From Anderseniella sp. Alg231-50 (GTDB taxonomy: Bacteria > Pseudomonadota > Alphaproteobacteria > Rhizobiales > Aestuariivirgaceae), in the NCBI RefSeq assembly GCF_900149695.1, contig NZ_LT703008.1, forward strand, positions 446 through 52,633: a DNA stretch of 52,188 bases, read 5' to 3'. Below, in pieces: positions 46,638 to 52,188 of the stretch; the first letter of the stretch is position 1; each line of letters opens with the position of its first letter. The position numbers and the translations under genes are program-made. Below the pieces are notes generated by a model, which saw only the letters and a program-made list of their open reading frames with translations, was not told where the DNA came from and ran no database searches.

Positions 46638-46868
46638 CTATTCGACGACAAGCGCCCAGGTCTTGCTGCGCGACATCGGACGACATTCTTCGATACGAAC
46701 GATGTCCCCTGTCTTTGCAGAGTTTGCTTCATCATGTGCATGGTACTTCTTGGTACGGCGCACGGTCTTTTTCATCATCGGGTGGGTGAAACGGCGTTCG
46801 ACACGAACCACGATGGTCTTGTCGTTTTTGTCGCTTACCACGACACCCTGTAGAATACGTTTGGGCAT
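46638..46868 (-). CDS. rpsQ: 30S ribosomal protein S17
   Basis: 76 residues from the ATG at 46868 ([21 protein letters not shown]). An open frame reaches 46940 but overlaps rpmC and has no family match. The OB-fold signature [23 protein letters not shown] is intact. It binds 16S rRNA helices 7 and 11. Confidence 0.97.
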   Translation of the reverse strand: MPKRILQGVVVSDKNDKTIVVRVERRFTHPMMKKTVRRTKKYHAHDEANSAKTGDIVRIEECRPMSRSKTWALVVE

Positions 46869-46884
46869 GGGCTCGAAACTCCAA

Positions 46885-47088
46885 TCAATTCGCTGGTGCA
46901 GCGACAGCGCGTGAACGCTGTGCCGTCTTGATGCGGGCAATGTCGCGGCGCACCTGGCGAACCCGCGCGGTATTGTCGATCTGACCCGACGCCTTCTGGA
47001 AGCGCAGGTTGAACTGCTCCTTCTTCAGCTTGAGCAGCTCATCCTTGAGCTGGTCGTCGGTCATCTGTGTCACTTCACTGGCTTTCAT
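46885..47088 (-). CDS. rpmC: 50S ribosomal protein L29
   Basis: 67 residues, a two-helix protein ([39 protein letters not shown]). It sits near the polypeptide exit tunnel with L23, where trigger factor and SRP dock. Confidence 0.98.
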   Translation of the reverse strand: MKASEVTQMTDDQLKDELLKLKKEQFNLRFQKASGQIDNTARVRQVRRDIARIKTAQRSRAVAAPAN

Positions 47089-47119
47089 GGCCTTACCTCA
47101 AATCCAATCGCTTAACGCT

Positions 47120-47533
47120 TCACTCACCAAGGCGCGCAACAAACCGCGTCTTGATAGGCAGCTTCGCTGCAGCCAGCGTCATGGCTTCCTGCGCGATTTC
47201 GCGCGATACACCATCAACTTCAAACATTATGCGGCCCGGATGAACCCGCGCGCACCAGTATTCTACGGAGCCTTTACCCTTACCCATGCGGACTTCGGTA
47301 GGCTTCTTTGAAACCGGCAGGTCAGGAAAAATCCGGATCCAGACACGACCGGCACGTTTCATGTGACGGGTCATGGCGCGACGTGCCGCTTCGATCTGGC
47401 GCGCGGTCACGCGGGCAGGTTCCTGGGCCTTCAGGCCAAAGGTGCCGAAGTTCAACTCATATCCGCCCTTGGCAACACCGCTGATGCGGCCTTTGTGTGC
47501 CTTGCGGAACTTTGTGCGTTTTGGCTGCAGCAT
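47120..47533 (-). CDS. rplP: 50S ribosomal protein L16
   Basis: 137 residues. Signatures are [51 protein letters not shown] and [20 protein letters not shown]. It helps position A-site tRNA and is needed for peptidyl transferase activity. Confidence 0.98.
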   Translation of the reverse strand: MLQPKRTKFRKAHKGRISGVAKGGYELNFGTFGLKAQEPARVTARQIEAARRAMTRHMKRAGRVWIRIFPDLPVSKKPTEVRMGKGKGSVEYWCARVHPGRIMFEVDGVSREIAQEAMTLAAAKLPIKTRFVARLGE

Positions 47534-47570
47534 TGTACTGTTTCCTGCTTAATCCAATTAATCTTCGGTT

Positions 47571-48290
47571 CTAACGACGCGCGTCGTCGCGGTCGCGGCG
47601 CGGGCGTGGTCCCCCGCCTTCCTGCATTGCCTGAATCCGCTTGTCCTGCGCCATCGGGTCATGCTCAAGGATTTCGCCCTTGAAGATCCAGACCTTGATG
47701 CCGTTGGTGCCGTAAGCGGTGTGTGCGGTCGCAACACCGTAATCGACATCGGCACGCAGTGTGTGAAGCGGCACACGGCCTTCGCGATACCACTCGGTAC
47801 GAGCGATTTCAGCGCCGCCGAGACGGCCTGAACAGGTAATACGAATGCCTTCGGCGCCCATGCGCATGGCAGACTGCACCGCGCGTTTCATGGCCCGGCG
47901 GAATGCGATACGGCGCTCAAGCTGCTGCGCGATATTGTCGGCGACCAGGTTGGCGTCGATTTCAGGCTTGCGCACTTCAACAATGTTGAGGTGAACTTCG
48001 CTGTCGGTCATGGCAGACACATCACGGCGCAGCTTTTCGATGTCCGCACCCTTCTTGCCAATGACCACACCGGGGCGAGCCGAATAGATCGTCACGCGGC
48101 ACTTCTTGTGCGGACGCTCGATGATGATGCGCGAGATACCGGCCTGTTTCAGCTTCTCACGCAGATATTCGCGAATGCGGAAATCTTCGTGCAGGAGCTT
48201 GGCGTATTCGGTTCCATCAGCGAACCAGCGGCTGTCCCAGGTACGGTTGATACCGAGGCGGAAACCAATCGGATTGACTTTCTGACCCAT
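47571..48290 (-). CDS. rpsC: 30S ribosomal protein S3
   Basis: 239 residues. [25 protein letters not shown], a type II KH domain ([19 protein letters not shown]) and the C-terminal S3 domain ([30 protein letters not shown]-like segment) are intact, followed by a basic tail ([11 protein letters not shown]). It forms the mRNA entry helicase with S4 and S5. Its ATG overlaps the rplV stop by one base. Confidence 0.98.
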   Translation of the reverse strand: MGQKVNPIGFRLGINRTWDSRWFADGTEYAKLLHEDFRIREYLREKLKQAGISRIIIERPHKKCRVTIYSARPGVVIGKKGADIEKLRRDVSAMTDSEVHLNIVEVRKPEIDANLVADNIAQQLERRIAFRRAMKRAVQSAMRMGAEGIRITCSGRLGGAEIARTEWYREGRVPLHTLRADVDYGVATAHTAYGTNGIKVWIFKGEILEHDPMAQDKRIQAMQEGGGPRPRRDRDDARR

Positions 48291-48670
48291 CAGACGGCCT
48301 CCTCGACCTGGCGCACGATAATCGTGATTTCACTGAAGAATTTCTCGATCTTGCCAACGCGGCCACGGGCACGTGGCTTGAAGCGCTTCATGACCATCTT
48401 CTTTCCAACATAGGCTTCCGACACAATGAGCTCGTTGATATCGAGATCATGATTGTTTTCAGCGTTCGCAATGGCCGATTCCAGCGTCTTCTTCACATCG
48501 CCGGCAATCCGGCGGCGCGAGAAGGTGAGATCTGCCAGTGCGGCTTCGACCTTCTTGCCGCGAATGATCGTGGCAATATCGTTCAGCTTGCGCGGGCTGA
48601 CACGCAGGTTGCGCGTTACGGCCTTTGCTTCGTTGTCCGGAAGGACGCGTGCTCTGGATGCTTTACCCAT
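48290..48670 (-). CDS. rplV: 50S ribosomal protein L22
   Basis: 126 residues. [49 protein letters not shown] and [21 protein letters not shown] are diagnostic. Its beta-hairpin lines the nascent peptide tunnel, the site of macrolide-related mutations. Length is slightly above the 110 residues of E. coli because of the N-terminal extension. Confidence 0.98.
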   Translation of the reverse strand: MGKASRARVLPDNEAKAVTRNLRVSPRKLNDIATIIRGKKVEAALADLTFSRRRIAGDVKKTLESAIANAENNHDLDINELIVSEAYVGKKMVMKRFKPRARGRVGKIEKFFSEITIIVRQVEEAV

Positions 48671-48676
48671 CTGCCC

Positions 48677-48952
48677 TTACCTCTTCGACTTCTTGTCGGC
48701 CTGGTGGCCGTAATAGGTCCGGCTCGGTGCGAACTCACCCAGCTTGTGACCAACCATGTCTTCAGACACGTTCACCGGAACGTGCTTGTTGCCGTTGTGC
48801 ACGCCGAACGTCAGGCCGACGAATTGCGGCAAGATGGTCGAGCGACGGCTCCAGGTCTTGATAACCTGGTTACGGCCGGAGCTGCGCGCAGCTTCCGCTT
48901 TCTTGAGCAGATACCCGTCGACGAACGGGCCTTTATGCAGTGAACGAGCCAT
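48677..48952 (-). CDS. rpsS: 30S ribosomal protein S19
   Basis: 91 residues: [62 protein letters not shown]. It binds the 30S head with S13 and contacts the large subunit. Confidence 0.98.
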   Translation of the reverse strand: MARSLHKGPFVDGYLLKKAEAARSSGRNQVIKTWSRRSTILPQFVGLTFGVHNGNKHVPVNVSEDMVGHKLGEFAPSRTYYGHQADKKSKR

Positions 48953-48964
48953 TCAACCTAACCC

Positions 48965-49801
48965 TTATCTCTTCTTGCGCTGGTGGCGCGAACGAACAAT
49001 GAATTTGTCCGATGATCTGTTTGTACGTGTCTTCTTGCCCTTGGTCGGCTTGCCCCACGGGGTAACCGGGTGACGGCCACCTGACGTGCGTCCTTCACCA
49101 CCACCGTGCGGGTGATCGATCGGGTTCATGGCAACACCGCGAACCACCGGGCGGCGGCCCCGCCAGCGCGAACGCCCGGCCTTGCCGTCATTGGTGTTCA
49201 TGTGGTCCTGGTTCGATACGGCACCAACCGTTGCGCGGCATTCAGACGACACCATCCGGGTCTCACCGGACTTGAGCCGCAGCAGAGCCATCGAACGGTC
49301 ACGGCCGACCAGCTGGGCATAGGCACCGGCGGAACGTGCGATCTGACCGCCCTTGCCCGGCTTCATCTCCACATTGTGGATGATGGTGCCGACAGGGATG
49401 TTGCCCAGCGGCATGCAGTTGCCCGGCTTCACGTCGACACCAGTGGTGCCGGTTACGACCTTGTCACCCTCGTTCAGGCGTTGCGGTGCGAGAATGTAAG
49501 ACAGTGTTCCGTCTTCATATTTCAGCAGCGCAATGAACGCAGTGCGGTTCGGATCATATTCAATACGCTCAACGCTGGCGGTGCCTTCGCGTGTCCGCTT
49601 GAAATCGATTACACGATAGGTGCGCTTGTGCCCGCCGCCCCGCGAAAACGAGGTCTGACGGCCATGGTTGTTGCGGCCACCGCTCTTGGACAGACCCTCG
49701 GTGAGGGTCTTGACGGGCTTGCCCTTCCAAAGACCGGAGCGGTCAACGATGACCAGCTGCCGCTGTCCCGGTGTGTTGGGCTTGAACTTTTTCAGTGCCA
49801 T
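48965..49801 (-). CDS. rplB: 50S ribosomal protein L2
   Basis: 278 residues. Signatures: [19 protein letters not shown], the conserved [19 protein letters not shown] loop near the peptidyl transferase centre, and the basic tail [25 protein letters not shown]. It is one of the primary proteins needed for subunit association and tRNA binding. Confidence 0.98.
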   Translation of the reverse strand: MALKKFKPNTPGQRQLVIVDRSGLWKGKPVKTLTEGLSKSGGRNNHGRQTSFSRGGGHKRTYRVIDFKRTREGTASVERIEYDPNRTAFIALLKYEDGTLSYILAPQRLNEGDKVVTGTTGVDVKPGNCMPLGNIPVGTIIHNVEMKPGKGGQIARSAGAYAQLVGRDRSMALLRLKSGETRMVSSECRATVGAVSNQDHMNTNDGKAGRSRWRGRRPVVRGVAMNPIDHPHGGGEGRTSGGRHPVTPWGKPTKGKKTRTNRSSDKFIVRSRHQRKKR

Positions 49802-49831
49802 GGTTTACGTCTCAATCGCTCAAATTAAACT

Positions 49832-50125
49832 TTAAAGACCGGTCGTCACGTCGATGGACTGGCCATCTTCGAGTGTGACAATCGCTTTTTTCACATCACT
49901 CTGCCGACCCCGAATGCCGCGGAAACGCTTGGTCTTACCCTTGCGAACCAGCGTGTTCACTGCCTTCACCTTGACATTGAACAGCTCTTCAACAGCTTTC
50001 TTGATTTCCGGCTTGGAAGCGGTACCGGCAACATTGAAAACCACCTGGTTGGCTTCACTCAACAGTGTCGCCTTTTCGGTAATCGATGGTGCGCGGATAA
50101 TATTGTAGTTTTTTTCCATGCTCAT
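49832..50125 (-). CDS. rplW: 50S ribosomal protein L23
   Basis: 97 residues ([52 protein letters not shown]; end [14 protein letters not shown]). ATG 50125 overlaps the rplD stop (ATGA); a second in-frame ATG two codons later is possible. It forms the trigger factor and SRP docking site at the tunnel exit. Confidence 0.97.
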   Translation of the reverse strand: MSMEKNYNIIRAPSITEKATLLSEANQVVFNVAGTASKPEIKKAVEELFNVKVKAVNTLVRKGKTKRFRGIRGRQSDVKKAIVTLEDGQSIDVTTGL

Positions 50126-50742
50126 TTGAACCGCGCCTCCAGCGCTTCAACGGCAGCCTTGGTCAGAACCAGGTTCTGACGGCGCAGGATGTCGTAAACA
50201 TTGATGCCCTGAACCGGCAGCACATCGACATTGATCAGGTTGCTGGCAGCCTTGGCGAAGTTTTCATTCACTTCGGCACCGTCGATCACCAGCACATTAG
50301 TCAGGCCGAGTTTCGAAAATGCGCCTGCCAGATCCTTGGTCTTCGGTGTCTTCACGTCAGAACTGTCCAGAATGATCAGTTCGTTGGCCTTGACCTTGGC
50401 CGACAGTGCATGACGAAGGGCCAGCGCCCTGACCTTCTTGGGAAGGCCAGTGGCGTGACTGCGGACTACCGGCCCATGAGCCTTGCCACCCCCGACAAAT
50501 ATACCGACCCGGCGCGAACCGTGACGCGCCCGACCGCCGCCCTTCTGGCGACCGAAACGAGCACCAGTGCGGTTGATTTCCGCGCGGCCCTTGGTCTTGT
50601 GTGTACCGGCGCGGCGCTTGGCCAACTGCCATGTCACCATGCGGTGCAACAAGTCACCGCGAGGCTCGAGGCCGAAAATCTCGTCGGACAGGTCAACCGT
50701 GCCCGCCTTCTTGGCCTGAAGTGTTTGAATATCGGTTTTCAT
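50122..50742 (-). CDS. rplD: 50S ribosomal protein L4
   Basis: 206 residues. The tunnel-lining loop ([33 protein letters not shown]) and the C-terminal fold ([57 protein letters not shown]) are complete. In E. coli L4 also represses its own operon. It overlaps rplC and rplW by 4 bp each. Confidence 0.98.
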   Translation of the reverse strand: MKTDIQTLQAKKAGTVDLSDEIFGLEPRGDLLHRMVTWQLAKRRAGTHKTKGRAEINRTGARFGRQKGGGRARHGSRRVGIFVGGGKAHGPVVRSHATGLPKKVRALALRHALSAKVKANELIILDSSDVKTPKTKDLAGAFSKLGLTNVLVIDGAEVNENFAKAASNLINVDVLPVQGINVYDILRRQNLVLTKAAVEALEARFK

Positions 50743-51581
50743 TGTTCGCTGCCTCCATCGGCACCGTCATCGGTTTCGGCAGGCGCGTCTTCCATCGCCT
50801 TGGCTTGAGCAGCAGCATCGTCAGCGGCAATCCGTTCTGCTTCCGCGGCAGCTTCGGCAGCAGCAGCAGCCTCGGCTTCAGCAGCGGCAGCAGCAGCGGC
50901 GGCGGCAGATGAACGAAGCGCAGCCGGGATAATGGCGTTTTCAGCCTGCGGCTTCTTGACGGCGTCGCTCAACCGGACCCAGCCACCCTTGGCACCAGGC
51001 ACAGCACCCTTGACCATGATTAGGCCACGCTCGGTGTCTGTCTTGACAATCTGCAGGTTCTGAACGGTTACACGCTCATTACCCATCTGGCCGGCCATCT
51101 TCTTGCCCTTGAACACCTTGCCCGGGTCCTGGCACTGGCCGGTCGAACCATGCGAACGGTGAGAGACCGACACACCATGCGATGCACGAAGTCCGCCGAA
51201 GTTATGGCGTTTCATGGCACCGGCAAAACCTTTACCAACCGAAGTGCCGGACACATCGACGTACTGGCCCGCGAAGTAGTGATCGGCAATGATCTCTTCA
51301 CCCACATCGACCATGTTGTCCGGGCTTACCCGGAACTCGACGACCTTGCGCTTGGGCTCTACCTTTGCAACCGCGAACTGACCGCGGTCAGCCTTGGTCA
51401 GGCGCTTCACCTTGGCGGCACCAACACCAAGCTGCAAAGCCGTGTAACCGTTCTTTTCAACGGTCTTGTGGCCGACAACCTGGCAGGTATCCAGCTTCAA
51501 GACAGTCACCGGAATATGTTCACCTGCGTCGGTGAAAATCCGGGTCATGCCCAGCTTCTGTACAATTACTCCTGAACGCAT
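50739..51581 (-). CDS. rplC: 50S ribosomal protein L3 with long Ala/Glu/Asp-rich tail
   Basis: 280 residues, against about 209 in E. coli. The core is canonical ([72 protein letters not shown]). After residue about 215 a low-complexity extension rich in Ala and Glu, ending [10 protein letters not shown], adds about 60 residues. The conserved Gln in the GSTGQ segment is the PrmB methylation site in other bacteria. L3 nucleates 50S assembly and reaches the peptidyl transferase centre. Confidence 0.97.
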   Translation of the reverse strand: MRSGVIVQKLGMTRIFTDAGEHIPVTVLKLDTCQVVGHKTVEKNGYTALQLGVGAAKVKRLTKADRGQFAVAKVEPKRKVVEFRVSPDNMVDVGEEIIADHYFAGQYVDVSGTSVGKGFAGAMKRHNFGGLRASHGVSVSHRSHGSTGQCQDPGKVFKGKKMAGQMGNERVTVQNLQIVKTDTERGLIMVKGAVPGAKGGWVRLSDAVKKPQAENAIIPAALRSSAAAAAAAAAEAEAAAAAEAAAEAERIAADDAAAQAKAMEDAPAETDDGADGGSEQ

Positions 51582-51612
51582 AGTTCAGACTCCCGTTCGT
51601 CTCGCTCTGAAA

Positions 51613-51921
51613 TCAGAGCTTGATCTCAACATCAACACCAGCAGCAAGGTCGAGCTTCATCAGCGCGTCCACCGTTTGCGGAGTTGGGTCAACAATATCC
51701 AGAATGCGACGATGCGTGCGCATCTCAAACTGTTCGCGGCTCTTCTTGTCCACGTGGGGCGAGCGGTTCACGGTGAACCGTTCAATCCGCGTCGGCAGCG
51801 GAACCGGACCACGAACCTGAGCGCCGGTGCGCTTGGCCGTATTCACGATTTCACGTGCCGAACCATCGAGAACCCGATGGTCGAACGCTTCGAGACGGAT
51901 GCGAATATTCTGTTTTTGCAT
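51613..51921 (-). CDS. rpsJ: 30S ribosomal protein S10
   Basis: 102 residues: [63 protein letters not shown]. It lies in the 30S head and doubles as the NusE antitermination factor. It heads the S10 operon and follows tuf by 60 nt. Confidence 0.98.
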   Translation of the reverse strand: MQKQNIRIRLEAFDHRVLDGSAREIVNTAKRTGAQVRGPVPLPTRIERFTVNRSPHVDKKSREQFEMRTHRRILDIVDPTPQTVDALMKLDLAAGVDVEIKL

Positions 51922-51981
51922 CTACTTGGATCCGTAAGTTGGGGTGTCCCTGACAACCAGAAACACCCCTATTCAGTTTAG

Positions 51982-52188
51982 TTACTCTATGATGCCGGCA
52001 ACGACGCCTGCACCGACGGTACGACCACCTTCACGGATGGCGAAGCGCAGCTTCTCTTCCATCGCGATCGGCGTGATCAGTTCAACTTCAAACGACACAT
52101 TGTCGCCAGGCATAACCATTTCGGTCCCTTCAGGAAGCGTAACAACACCCGTCACATCCGTCGTACGGAAGTAAAACTGCGGACGGTA
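51982..52188 (-). CDS. tuf: Elongation factor Tu, C-terminal end only (5' part outside window)
   Basis: The last 68 codons of EF-Tu read from the right edge to TAA at 51984-51982: [63 protein letters not shown]. This is beta-barrel domain 3, which contacts aminoacyl-tRNA and EF-Ts. The tuf-rpsJ order is typical of alphaproteobacteria, where fusA, rpsG and rpsL would be expected farther upstream. Confidence 0.98.
   Translation of the reverse strand, partial: YRPQFYFRTTDVTGVVTLPEGTEMVMPGDNVSFEVELITPIAMEEKLRFAIREGGRTVGAGVVAGIIE

Overview
This window is chromosomal DNA from an alphaproteobacterium, most likely of the Hyphomicrobiales (Rhizobiales) or a close relative. The evidence is gene content: an ATP12 family F1-ATPase chaperone, DUF2852 and DUF2189 proteins, a short-LID adenylate kinase, biotin-dependent propionyl-CoA carboxylase subunits, and an unbroken tuf/S10/spc/alpha ribosomal cluster. 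Coding density is high, GC is moderately high, and no insertion sequence, prophage or CRISPR array is visible. The species cannot be named from the sequence alone.

Layout. (1) 1-7800, minus strand: a type I secretion locus in the order tolC-like outer membrane protein, ABC exporter with a degenerate C39-like domain, HlyD-type adaptor, and then a very large surface protein that runs off the window (FecR-like N-terminal domain followed by VCBS-type repeats of about 157 residues). A CHASE2/adenylate cyclase gene lies directly upstream. (2) 10.4-27.6 kb: mixed housekeeping and accessory genes. They include a DUF1330-like protein, tRNA-Leu(GAG), lipB overlapping pccA tail to tail, and an M20 hydrolase coupled to an M24 creatinase-like protein. 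A CueR copper regulator diverges from a DUF4396 membrane protein across a textbook CueR promoter, and is followed by a TauD-like dioxygenase and rimO. Next come an exported beta-propeller-like protein with a MmcQ/YjbR protein, pccB, and the coupled cluster crcB-rluC-HAD-atp12. (3) 26.9-30.5 kb: a TetR regulator, DUF2852, then a self-contained creatinase unit (terminator, promoter, structured RNA leader, creatinase, terminator), then DUF2189. (4) 30.6-37.4 kb: rarA and a Deg serine protease, a membrane-anchored FHA-like/trypsin-like protease, a divergent Lrp regulator and ornithine-type decarboxylase, and a hot-dog thioesterase. (5) 37.4-52.2 kb, minus strand: the full ribosomal supercluster tuf-rpsJ-rplCDWB-rpsS-rplV-rpsC-rplP-rpmC-rpsQ-rplNXE-rpsNH-rplFR-rpsE-rpmD-rplO-secY-adk-rpsM-rpsK-rpoA-rplQ, closed by an intrinsic terminator.

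How they fit together. The secretion genes and the repeat protein form one export system for a giant cell-surface adhesin-like substrate. pccA and pccB, 8 kb apart, encode the two subunits of propionyl-CoA carboxylase. The creatinase, the M24 creatinase-like protein and the M20 hydrolase point to use of amidino or amide nitrogen compounds. The most interesting candidate for something undescribed is the roughly 105-nt structured RNA between a strong promoter and the creatinase start (28274-28380). It looks like a ligand-responsive leader ending in a terminator-like hairpin. The CueR-controlled DUF4396 gene and the FHA-like membrane protease are the next most worthwhile leads.
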